Origin: an uncultured Sphingobium sp.
Lineage (GTDB): Bacteria > Pseudomonadota > Alphaproteobacteria > Sphingomonadales > Sphingomonadaceae
NCBI GenBank assembly: GCA_946885845.1
Contig: CAMPHJ010000081.1
Span: 1-6,853, forward strand
Length of the DNA: 6,853 bases
Direction of reading: 5' to 3'
The notes beneath the pieces were generated by a model. That model was not told where the DNA came from and searched no databases. It saw only the letters and a list, made by a program, of their open reading frames with translations. Positions 1 to 6,381 of the stretch are shown here, one piece after another. The position numbers and the translations under genes were made by a program. Each line of letters starts with the position of its first letter. Within the stretch, counting starts at the first letter, position 1.

Positions 1-4
1 GTCC

Positions 5-733
5 TTGTCCGGCCCGCCGCCTGATCCTTACCCCTTCCTGACCGAACGGCCCTTTGCCCATCGCGGGCTGCATGGGCCGTCGGTCAGCGAAAACGGCATG
101 GCGGCGTTCCGCGCCGCTGTGGCGCAGGGTCATGGCATCGAATGCGACGTGCGTTTGAGCCATGACGGCGTCGCCATGGTCTTTCACGACATGGCGTTGT
201 CGCGCATGACGGGGGTGGAGGGCGATATAGGCCACTGGCCCGCCGATCGGTTGGACCAGTTGCCCCTGCATGATGGTGGGCCGGTCCCCCGCCTGTCCGA
301 CCTGCTGGAACTATGTGGCGAGCAGGTGCCGCTGCTGATCGAAATCAAGGTGACGGGTCGGCGGGTCGCGCCGATCTGCCGCGCGGTGGCGCGGGACCTG
401 GCGCGTCATCCCGGAGCGAAGGCGGCGGTCATGTCCTTCAACCCCCTGGCCGTGCGATGGTTCGCGCGGCGCATGCGCGGTGTAGCGCGCGGCCTGGTGG
501 TCACCGAGCAGGATAAGCGGGGCTGGCGCGCGAAAATGCAGCGCGGCCTTGCGCTTTGGCTTGCCCGGCCCGATTTTGTGGCCTGTGATATTCTTGACCT
601 GCCATCATCCCTTTCCGCCCTCATGCGCCACAAAGGCAAGCCGGTGCTGACCTGGACCGTACGCTCCCCAGACGATCGGGATCGCGCGGCGCGGCATGCG
701 GACCAGATCATATTCGAGGTGGCGGGTGACTGA
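5..733 (+). CDS. glycerophosphodiester phosphodiesterase (GDPD family), cytoplasmic type
   Basis: Predicted to hydrolyse glycerophosphodiesters (deacylated phospholipid headgroups) to glycerol-3-phosphate plus an alcohol. The GDPD TIM-barrel signature is visible: the HRG motif (H19-R20-G21), E29, the E-x-D metal pair (E46, D48), catalytic H61 in VFHD, and the L-I-E-I-K strand (E113, K115). The C-terminal LTWTVR stretch (W217), followed by an ADQIIFE-like end, is also typical. There is no signal peptide or membrane segment, so it should act in the cytosol like UgpQ rather than the periplasmic GlpQ. At about 242 residues it has normal length. The start is a TTG at the extreme window edge; the frame is open upstream, so a start outside the window cannot be excluded, although about 18 residues before HRG is what I expect for the family. 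Its stop overlaps the start of the FemAB-like gene. Substrate preference cannot be read from sequence. Confidence 0.9.
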   Translation: MSGPPPDPYPFLTERPFAHRGLHGPSVSENGMAAFRAAVAQGHGIECDVRLSHDGVAMVFHDMALSRMTGVEGDIGHWPADRLDQLPLHDGGPVPRLSDLLELCGEQVPLLIEIKVTGRRVAPICRAVARDLARHPGAKAAVMSFNPLAVRWFARRMRGVARGLVVTEQDKRGWRAKMQRGLALWLARPDFVACDILDLPSSLSALMRHKGKPVLTWTVRSPDDRDRAARHADQIIFEVAGD

Positions 734-1856
734 CTGTGTGGCGCGGGTGGCGAGCGGCGTCGCAGACCTGCCCCGCGATCAATGGGATGCCTGCGCGGGG
801 ACAGCGAACCCGTTTATATGCTGGGATTTTCTGGCGGCGCTGGAAAAATCGGGGAGCGTAGGGCCGGGCACGGGTTGGCAAGCGCTGCCCTTGCTGATCG
901 ATGGACCCGGCGGGGGGATCGCCGCAGCAGCGCCGCTTTATGCCAAGACCCACAGCCAGGGCGAATATGTATTCGACCAGGGCTGGGCCGAGGCATGGGA
1001 GCGAGCGGGTGGGCGCTATTATCCCAAGATCCAGCTGTGCGCGCCATTTTCCCCGGTTCCCGGTCCCCGGCTGCTGCTAAACGACCCATCGCTGGCCTCC
1101 GCACTGATCGCCGGGATCGAAATGGTCGTTGATCGCAATGAACTGTCGTCGGCGCATGCCACCTTCATCGAACCGGCCCAGGTGCCGTTGTTCGAAGCGG
1201 CGGGCTGGCTGATCCGGGAGGACATCCAGTTCCACTGGACCAACCAGAGCTATCGCCATTTCGATGACTTTCTGGCCAGCCTGTCCAGCGCCAAGCGGAA
1301 GAATATTCGCAAGGAAAGGGCGCGCGCGGTCGAGGGGCTGGACATCGTCCACCTGACCGGCGCGGACCTGCGCGAGGAGCATTGGGACGAATTCTGGCGA
1401 TTTTATCAGGATACCGGCGCGCGCAAATGGGGGCGGCCCTATCTGACGCGATCATTTTTTTCGATGCTGGGCGAAAAGATGGGCGACCGCGTGCTGCTGG
1501 TGCTGGCGCGGCGGCAGGGGCGAGCGATTGCGGGCGCGCTCAACCTGATCGGTGGCGATGCGCTGTATGGACGCTATTGGGGTTGTACCCAGGAGGTCCC
1601 CAACCTTCATTTCGAGCTATGCTATTATCAGGCGATCGACATCGCCATCGCACGCGGTTTGTCGCGGGTGGAAGCCGGTGCGCAGGGCGGGCACAAGCTG
1701 GCCAGGGGATATGCACCCGAACCAACCTATTCGGCGCATTACCTGCCCAACCCGTCATTTCGCCGGGCGGTGGCGGATTTTCTGTCCCAGGAACGCGCTG
1801 GCGTTGAACGCGACCGCGCCTGGTTGAGCGAACGAACGCCGTTCAGGAAAGATTGA
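726..1856 (+). CDS. FemAB-like / DUF482 family GNAT-fold N-acyltransferase
   Basis: A 376-residue protein of the FemAB-like group (Pfam PF04339-type, often named GNAT family N-acetyltransferase). Visible family blocks are GSVGPGTGW (43-51), SQGEYVFDQGWAEAWERAGG (77-96), RYYPK (97-101), SSAKRKNIRKERA (187-199), YGRYWGC (281-287), LHFELCYYQ (294-302) and GAQGGHKLARGY (318-329). The last blocks correspond to the GNAT-like acyl-donor lobe. No signal peptide or membrane helix is seen. I chose the GTG at 726 because it overlaps the GDPD stop by 8 bp, sits a few bases after a GAGGTGG purine stretch (717-723), and gives an MTDxxARV-type N-terminus. An ATG at 696 would add ten Arg/Ser-rich residues and lie deep inside the upstream gene. 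Known relatives of FemAB transfer amino acids to peptidoglycan or other amines, but the real substrate of this subgroup is not known to me. Family call is firm, function open. Confidence 0.87.
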   Translation: MTDCVARVASGVADLPRDQWDACAGTANPFICWDFLAALEKSGSVGPGTGWQALPLLIDGPGGGIAAAAPLYAKTHSQGEYVFDQGWAEAWERAGGRYYPKIQLCAPFSPVPGPRLLLNDPSLASALIAGIEMVVDRNELSSAHATFIEPAQVPLFEAAGWLIREDIQFHWTNQSYRHFDDFLASLSSAKRKNIRKERARAVEGLDIVHLTGADLREEHWDEFWRFYQDTGARKWGRPYLTRSFFSMLGEKMGDRVLLVLARRQGRAIAGALNLIGGDALYGRYWGCTQEVPNLHFELCYYQAIDIAIARGLSRVEAGAQGGHKLARGYAPEPTYSAHYLPNPSFRRAVADFLSQERAGVERDRAWLSERTPFRKD

Positions 1857-1859
1857 CGA

Positions 1860-2156
1860 TCAGGCTGCGCGCAACTGTGTCGAAGCGATCAGGGCGCGTG
1901 CCTGCCGCTGTGCCTCGGCAATTTCACGTCCGGTCATTTCTTCGGCGATTTCGGCGCGCATCGCCTGTCCTTCCTCACTGCCCCGAAGCGCGGCGAGGTT
2001 GAACCATTTATGCGCTTCGACCAGGTCGACCGACAGATCGCCCGTGCCGCAGCTATAGGCCACGCCCAGTTCGAAACAGGCTTCGGCCGATTCATACGCC
2101 GCGATCGACTGGCGGCTTTCCATCAGAAACTGGGCGCTCTTCAAACTGTTCGCCAT
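1860..2156 (-). CDS. small Sel1-repeat (TPR-like) protein
   Basis: A complete 98-residue protein containing one clear Sel1-like repeat at about residues 24-60: the A-x-x-x-LG-x-AY start (A26, L30, G31, Y34), the G-x-G turn (G37, G39), then the VEAHKWFNLAALRGS helix. The helical C-terminus (EIAEEMTGREIAEAQRQARA) resembles the end of a longer Sel1 domain. There is no signal peptide, so it is probably a cytosolic protein-interaction scaffold; Sel1 proteins have no enzymatic activity of their own. The ATG at 2156 is preceded by a good AAGGGGG Shine-Dalgarno sequence (2165-2171 on the minus strand, 8 nt spacing). It converges on the FemAB-like gene with just 3 bp between stops, and diverges from the efflux gene. 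Its partner cannot be deduced. Confidence 0.85.
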   Translation of the reverse strand: MANSLKSAQFLMESRQSIAAYESAEACFELGVAYSCGTGDLSVDLVEAHKWFNLAALRGSEEGQAMRAEIAEEMTGREIAEAQRQARALIASTQLRAA

Positions 2157-2354
2157 GACCTGATCCCCCTTATGGACTTCACTGGATGGTTCTTGACGAA
2201 GGCAACAATGGACGGGGTGTGATAAAAAATGGTTAACGCGATTTTCCTGTTTTGCAGGCCCTGACCCCGATCTAACTGGGCGGGCAAAGGTTAATGCGTT
2301 GAAATGACGATCCGGGGGTGGCTTCCGTCGGGGATAATCCCCATAGCCGCCTGC
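2157..2354. promoter_or_regulatory. divergent control region between the Sel1 gene and the MFS efflux gene
   Basis: About 200 bp without a convincing gene. It contains the most A/T-rich stretch of the window (GATAAAAAAT, 2221-2230). A TTGACG box at 2193-2198 could be a -35 element for the rightward gene, but its spacing to the TG-x-GATAAA (2218-2226) is too long for a classical sigma-70 pair. A weaker alternative is TTTGCA (2251-2256) with TAACTG (2273-2278), 16 bp apart. Two near-identical boxes, GGTTAACGCG (2231-2240) and GGTTAATGCG (2289-2298), lie 58 bp apart. The assignment as a promoter region is inferred from gene orientation; exact elements are uncertain. Confidence 0.45.
2330..2342. 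repeat. perfect 13-bp inverted repeat GGGGAT-A-ATCCCC
   Basis: Two 6-bp arms around a single A, ending 12 bp before the ATG at 2355. If that ATG is the true start of the efflux gene, this dyad lies in the untranslated leader, where it could be an operator for a local repressor. If translation starts at 2304, it is simply coding DNA. The dyad is seen directly; its function is not supported by anything else. Confidence 0.4.
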
Positions 2355-3632
2355 ATGACTGCGTCCCCGGAAACATCTGCATCGGCATCGACGAGAAAGG
2401 ACATACCGTTCCGCGAATTCGTCCTGCTATGCGCTTGCCTGATCGCGATGAACGCCATGTCCATCGACCCGATGCTCCCCGCTCTGCCGGACATCGGCCG
2501 TGACCTGGCCGTCACGCAGCCCAATGACCGGCAGCTGATCATCAGCGTCTATTTCCTGGGGCTGGGCGTGGGATCATTGATCTTTGGCGTCCTGTCCGAC
2601 CGATTCGGGCGCAAGAAAGTGCTGGGCATCGCCATGGCGCTGTTCATCCTGGCATCCATCGCATGCGCCGCCGCGCAGAGCTTTGCGATGATGCTGACGG
2701 CGCGCGCCATGGCCGGATTCTTTGCCGGGGCGAGCCGGGTTATCGCGGTCAGCATCATCCGCGACCGATTCCGGGGCGACGCGATGGCGCGGGTCATGTC
2801 GCTGATTTTCGCCGTGTTCATGCTGATCCCGGTCGTCGCGCCCACTTTCGGGCAAGCGATCCTGTGGATCGCGCCATGGCGGTGGATTTTCTGGATATTG
2901 GCCATCCTGTCCACGCTGATCCTGCTGTGGATGTTGATTCGCCTGCCCGAAACGCTGGCCCCGGAAAACCGCGTGCCCATCAGCGTGCCGTCGCTGCTGC
3001 GCACCATGGGGCTGATCGTCACCACGCGCAGTTCGATCGGCTATATGCTGGCGAGCGGGGTCGCGATGAGCGGGCTGATCGGATTCATCCTGTCGATCCA
3101 GCAAATCTTTTTCGATGTGTTCGACGCGCAGGACATATTCCCCCTTGCCTTCGCGGTGCAGGCAGGCAGCATGGGGATCGGCAGCCTGGTGAACAGTCGG
3201 CTGGTGTCGCGATTTGGCGCGCGGCGGCTGAGCCAGGGCGCGTTGCTGGGCCTGATCCTGATCAACATGGTGCATCTGGCCGTCATTCTGGCCGGGTATG
3301 AAACGATAATCAGCTTCATCGTCCTGCAATCGCTGACGATGCTGACGGTGGCGTTCACAGCGTCCAACTTCAGCGCAATATCGATGGAGCCATTTTCCAG
3401 GGGCGCGGGCGCGGCATCGTCATTCCAGTCGTTCCTGACGACTGCGGTTTCCAGCATGTTCGGCAGCCTGGTCGGCTTGTCCTTTGACGGGACGACCCTG
3501 CCCCTGACGGTGGGCATGCTGACGTTCGGCGCGCTGTCTTTCCTGATCATCTATTGGGCCGAGCGCGGAAAGCTCTTTACCCGCCCCCATCATGGCGCGC
3601 TGCGCGACGTGGAAGTCGAAGCAGTCCGGTAA
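2355..3632 (+). CDS. Bcr/CflA-family multidrug efflux transporter (MFS)
   Basis: A 425-residue major facilitator superfamily transporter of the drug:H+ antiporter type with 12 predicted membrane helices, located in the inner membrane. Visible motifs (numbered from this start) are LPALPDIGRDL after helix 1 (41-51), motif A GVLSDRFGRKK in the helix 2-3 loop (78-88), R117 in the RAMAGFFAG segment of helix 4, and PVVAPTFG in helix 5 (159-166), the Bcr-type version of motif C. These fit Bcr/CflA exporters of drugs such as bicyclomycin or chloramphenicol; the actual substrate is unknown. The start is ambiguous. ATG 2304 would add 17 residues and has a distant AAAGG (2286-2290, 13 nt away). ATG 2355 gives the polar MTASPETSA N-terminus I expect, and the extra codons include two rare ATA codons. 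The gene ends just before a strong hairpin and converges on the amino acid permease gene. Confidence 0.9.
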   Translation: MTASPETSASASTRKDIPFREFVLLCACLIAMNAMSIDPMLPALPDIGRDLAVTQPNDRQLIISVYFLGLGVGSLIFGVLSDRFGRKKVLGIAMALFILASIACAAAQSFAMMLTARAMAGFFAGASRVIAVSIIRDRFRGDAMARVMSLIFAVFMLIPVVAPTFGQAILWIAPWRWIFWILAILSTLILLWMLIRLPETLAPENRVPISVPSLLRTMGLIVTTRSSIGYMLASGVAMSGLIGFILSIQQIFFDVFDAQDIFPLAFAVQAGSMGIGSLVNSRLVSRFGARRLSQGALLGLILINMVHLAVILAGYETIISFIVLQSLTMLTVAFTASNFSAISMEPFSRGAGAASSFQSFLTTAVSSMFGSLVGLSFDGTTLPLTVGMLTFGALSFLIIYWAERGKLFTRPHHGALRDVEVEAVR

Positions 3633-3638
3633 ACAAGA

Positions 3639-3662
3639 AAGGGGGCAGTCGCCTGCCCCCTT
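3639..3662. terminator. bidirectional rho-independent terminator between convergent transporter genes
   Basis: A perfect 10-bp stem, AAGGGGGCAG (3639-3648) pairing with CTGCCCCCTT (3653-3662), closes a TCGC tetraloop. It sits 6 bp after the stop of the efflux gene and 12 bp after the stop of the permease gene on the other strand. Read leftward, the stem is followed by a T-rich TTTCTTGTTT tail, so termination should be best for the permease gene. Read rightward, only the two stem T residues follow, so the plus-strand terminator is weaker. Confidence 0.85.
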
Positions 3663-3674
3663 GCTCCATGCCTG

Positions 3675-5291
3675 TCAGGCGTCGCGTCCGCCCGGCGTGG
3701 GCGCGCCCGGCATCGGCGGCACCGGCTGCGGCGGGATGTCGGCGTCCTGTTCATGCGTTTCCACAAGGCCGCGCGCCACATGGCTCTTGCGATGGCCATA
3801 GAGGAAATAGAGCAGCAGCCCCAGCCCGCCCCAGACCGGCAGAACCATCTGGGCATCCACCGGCAGGTTGAAGAACAGGAACATGCAGCCAATCGCCGCA
3901 GCGGGCGCGACCAGCCAGATGGCCGGCGTCCTGAACGGGCGTCGGCGCTGGGGGTCCCTGATCCGCAGCACGACGACGGCAATCGACACCATGAAGAAAG
4001 CGAAGAGCGTGCCCGAATTGGAAATGTCGGCCAGTTGACCCACGGGCAGCAGCGCGGCGGCGATGGCGACGAAGATGCCGGTAAAGATGGTCACGACATG
4101 TGGCGTTTTGAAGCGCGGGTGAATGCTGGCAAGTTTTTCCGGGAGCAGCCCGTCACGGGCCATCACGAAAAAGATGCGCGTCTGGCCGAACATCATCATC
4201 AGGATGACGGATGGCAGGGCCAGGTTTGCGGCGAGGCCGAGCGCATTGCCGACGACCGTCCAGTTGATCGCCCGCAGCACATGGGCCAGCGCTTCGTTGG
4301 AACAGACAAGATCATTGGCGTGAGCAGCCGTGGCGCAGGCGGCGGCAAAGCCCTGCGACCCCGGCGCGACGATCGACCCGTCGGGGCCCAGAACCGGCTG
4401 CGCACCGATCGCGCCAATCGCGCCCGCGGCGACGAACAGGTAAAAGATGGTGCAGATCGCAAGGCTGCCGATCAGGCCGATCGGCACGTTGCGTTGAGGA
4501 TTTTTGGTTTCTTCCGCAGCGGTTGAGACGGCGTCGAACCCGACATAGGCGAAAAAGATCGACGCCGCCGCCCCGACGATGCCCATGCCGCTGGTGCCTT
4601 CCGGGCCAAACCAGCCATTGGGCGCGAAGGGCGAAAAATTGCCAGTGTCGAGCACGGGCAGCGTCAGCGCGACGAAAGCGGTCAGGGCCGTGACCTTGAT
4701 AGCGACCAGCACCGCGTTCACGCGCGCGCTTTCGGTGGTGCCGAGGACGAGCAGCGCAGTGACGGCCAGGGCGACGAAGATGGCGGGAATGTTGATGAAC
4801 CCGTGCGAGAAATCGGCATGGGGAATGAGGCCGTTCATGGTCCATACCGGCCCGGCGGACAGCGCCTGGGGCAGTTCAAGCCCGGTGATGCTTTTCATGA
4901 GGCCCATGAAATAGCCTGACCAGCCGACCGACACGGCGCTGGCCGCGACGGCATATTCCAGGATGAGCGCCCACCCGACCATCCAGGCGAGCAGTTCGCC
5001 CACCACGGCATAGGTATAGGTATAGGCTGACCCCGAAACCGGGACCATCGACGCGAGTTCGGAATAGCACAGGGCGGCAAAGGCGCAGACCGCGCCCGCG
5101 ATCATGAAGCTCCACATCATGCCCGGCCCCGCCTTTTGCGCGGCGGCGGCGGTCAGCACGAAAATGCCGGTGCCGATGATCGCGCCGACACCCAGCAGCG
5201 TCAGTTGAACCGGCCCTAATGTGCGGACGAGGGATTTTTTTTCAGCCGTCGCCAATATGGCGTCCAGCGGCTTGATGCGCCCGAAGATCAT
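3675..5291 (-). CDS. APC-superfamily amino acid permease (cationic amino acid transporter-like)
   Basis: A 538-residue inner-membrane transporter with about 12 membrane helices, of the amino acid-polyamine-organocation superfamily, closest in feel to the CAT/YfnA branch. Visible landmarks are the unwound helix 1 motif GAIIGTGIFV (36-45), SELASMVPVSGSAYTYTY (77-94) before helix 3, GFDAVSTAAEETKNPQRNVP in and after helix 6 (251-270), SNSGTLFAFFMVS (425-437) and FRTP (453-456) near the end. It should import an amino acid by proton coupling or exchange; the substrate is not readable. Oddities are an extra, Cys-containing segment between helices 7 and 8 (about 297-340; C319, C330), a Pro-rich cytosolic tail (518-538), and an A8 run in codons 17-19. 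ATG 5291 has a good AAAGGG Shine-Dalgarno sequence 8 nt upstream. It is transcribed divergently from pgeF. Confidence 0.92.
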   Translation of the reverse strand: MIFGRIKPLDAILATAEKKSLVRTLGPVQLTLLGVGAIIGTGIFVLTAAAAQKAGPGMMWSFMIAGAVCAFAALCYSELASMVPVSGSAYTYTYAVVGELLAWMVGWALILEYAVAASAVSVGWSGYFMGLMKSITGLELPQALSAGPVWTMNGLIPHADFSHGFINIPAIFVALAVTALLVLGTTESARVNAVLVAIKVTALTAFVALTLPVLDTGNFSPFAPNGWFGPEGTSGMGIVGAAASIFFAYVGFDAVSTAAEETKNPQRNVPIGLIGSLAICTIFYLFVAAGAIGAIGAQPVLGPDGSIVAPGSQGFAAACATAAHANDLVCSNEALAHVLRAINWTVVGNALGLAANLALPSVILMMMFGQTRIFFVMARDGLLPEKLASIHPRFKTPHVVTIFTGIFVAIAAALLPVGQLADISNSGTLFAFFMVSIAVVVLRIRDPQRRRPFRTPAIWLVAPAAAIGCMFLFFNLPVDAQMVLPVWGGLGLLLYFLYGHRKSHVARGLVETHEQDADIPPQPVPPMPGAPTPGGRDA

Positions 5292-5433
5292 GAATGGAGC
5301 CCTTTATCCATATGCCGTTTGTCCGGGCGGTCAGGCCGACCGATCCCCCCTGTTTTTCTGTAGTCGGGAGACTATCGCCTAATCCGGCCCGCGCAAGTAT
5401 GTTGCGTGACGCCGACACTGTAGAAGGAAAGCC
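5292..5433. promoter_or_regulatory. divergent control region between the permease gene and pgeF
   Basis: This 142-bp stretch must hold the start signals of both flanking genes. It contains two short inverted repeats: CGGTC-N5-GACCG (5328-5342) and TAGTC-GGGA-GACTA (5361-5374). A weak leftward promoter candidate is TTGCGC (5391-5396, minus strand) with TAGTCT (5369-5374), 16 bp apart, which would place the second dyad over the -10. No convincing rightward promoter for pgeF is seen. The promoter role is inferred from gene orientation. Confidence 0.4.
5424..5428 (+). promoter_or_regulatory. ribosome binding site of pgeF
   Basis: AAGGA lies 5 nt before the ATG at 5434. It supports the ATG at 5434 over the directly following ATG at 5437. 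Confidence 0.7.
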
Positions 5434-6195
5434 ATGATGATCGAACTGCTGCGGGCGGCGTGCCTGGACAATGTCCCCCACGGCTTTGCCGGGCGGCGCG
5501 GCGGCGTTTCCAGCGGCGTCCACGCAGGCCTGAATGTCGGGCTGGGATCGGACGATGAGCGGGAGGCGGTTCTGCGCAATCGCGACCTGGCGCGCGACGC
5601 TCTGTTGCCCGGCGCGCAACTGGTGACGGTGCGGCAGGTTCACTCCCCCGACGTGGTGACCGTAACGGCCGCAATCGGGGAGCAGGATCGACCGGCGGCG
5701 GACGCCATGGTCACTGACCGGCCGGGGCTGATTTTGGGCATATTGACCGCGGACTGTGTGCCGGTCCTCTTCGCCGACCCCGATGCGGGCGTCGTCGGCG
5801 CGGCGCATGCAGGCTGGAAGGGCGCGTTGAGCGGCGTGACCGACCGAACGATCCAGGAGATGGAGAAGCTGGGCGCGCGGGCAGGGCGCATCCGTGCCGC
5901 CATCGGCCCCTGTATCGCGCGCGCTTCCTATGAAGTGACCGAGCCGTTCATGCGGGCTTTCGAAGATCAGGACCCGGAAAATGGGCGATTCTTCAGCGCG
6001 GGACGGGAAGGCCATTGCCAGTTCGACATAGCCGCCTATGTCGCCGCGCGTCTGGCGGCATCCGGCATTGGCCGCGTCGAGATGCTGGATGAGGACAGTT
6101 ATAGCCAGCCTGAGCGTTTCTATAGCTATCGCCGTTCCTGCCATCGTGGCGAAGCGAGCTATGGTCGGCAGATTTCCATGATCGCGGTGGGATAA
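5434..6195 (+). CDS. pgeF: peptidoglycan editing factor PgeF (YfiH / laccase-domain, DUF152)
   Basis: A 253-residue cytosolic protein of normal length for the family. The three metal-ligand positions of the fold are present: H70 in VRQVHSPD, C108 in LTADCVPVLF and H125 in GAAHAGWKG. The IGPCI block (157-161) and the C-terminal FYSYRR (229-234) are also present. In E. coli the homologue PgeF prevents L-Ser being retained in place of L-Ala in the peptidoglycan stem peptide. Related proteins have been reported with polyphenol oxidase or purine nucleoside activities, so the biochemical activity here is not settled by sequence. The start at 5434 is fixed by a close AAGGA. The gene reads towards gshA with a 186-bp gap, so it may be monocistronic. 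All expected residues are intact, so I expect a functional protein. Confidence 0.92.
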   Translation: MMIELLRAACLDNVPHGFAGRRGGVSSGVHAGLNVGLGSDDEREAVLRNRDLARDALLPGAQLVTVRQVHSPDVVTVTAAIGEQDRPAADAMVTDRPGLILGILTADCVPVLFADPDAGVVGAAHAGWKGALSGVTDRTIQEMEKLGARAGRIRAAIGPCIARASYEVTEPFMRAFEDQDPENGRFFSAGREGHCQFDIAAYVAARLAASGIGRVEMLDEDSYSQPERFYSYRRSCHRGEASYGRQISMIAVG

Positions 6196-6198
6196 TAG

Positions 6199-6231
6199 CG
6201 CCCTGCCCCCGTCGCCTCGCCGGACAGGGCG
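6199..6231 (+). terminator. possible weak terminator hairpin after pgeF
   Basis: CGCCCTG (6199-6205) pairs with CAGGGCG (6225-6231). The stem is extended by two C-G pairs beyond one mismatch and encloses a 13-nt loop. It begins 4 bp after the pgeF stop. There is no T run after it, so it may only slow polymerase or protect the mRNA 3' end. Confidence 0.35.
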
Positions 6232-6301
6232 TGGTCGGCGGGCTGGCGCGCCTGCATGTCATACCGTCCGACAGCTTTTCTAGTTGCAATAAAGGATGGG
6301 A

Positions 6302-6330
6302 TTGCGGCCACGCCACCAGCAACCTATTTG
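6302..6330 (+). promoter_or_regulatory. candidate promoter of gshA
   Basis: TTGCGG (6302-6307) and TATTTG (6325-6330) are spaced by exactly 17 bp, upstream of gshA. Each matches the sigma-70 consensus at only three of six positions, which is common in high-GC alphaproteobacteria but weak evidence. It would give a leader of about 45 nt. The rest of the 6232-6381 gap shows no gene I can support. Confidence 0.25.
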
Positions 6331-6381
6331 TCGCGGGCGCGTCGATGTTTGACGAGCAAGGGGGACAGGCTAAGGCGTGGC

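Noticed and set aside
1455..1461. T7 run in the FemAB-like gene as a possible frameshift site
   Set aside because: The frame stays open with conserved family sequence on both sides (Phe-Phe-Ser), so there is no sign of a break.
2574..3329. 251-codon open frame on the minus strand inside the efflux gene
   Set aside because: The translation is extremely rich in Gln, His, Asp and Arg without hydrophobic core pattern, the typical antisense image of membrane-helix codons.
3753..4526. 257-codon open frame on the plus strand inside the permease gene
   Set aside because: Same low-complexity charged composition, opposite to transmembrane segments of a well-supported gene; no start signal.
5010..5027. 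Tandem 6-bp repeat ATAGGT/ATAGGC, three copies
   Set aside because: It encodes alternating Tyr-Thr in the conserved SAYTYTYAV stretch of the permease, so protein conservation explains it.
5242..6144. 300-codon open frame on the minus strand across pgeF and the permease 5' end
   Set aside because: It is antisense to a clearly conserved pgeF, has no recognisable domain, and its length is explained by GC-rich codon bias leaving few stops in the opposite strand.
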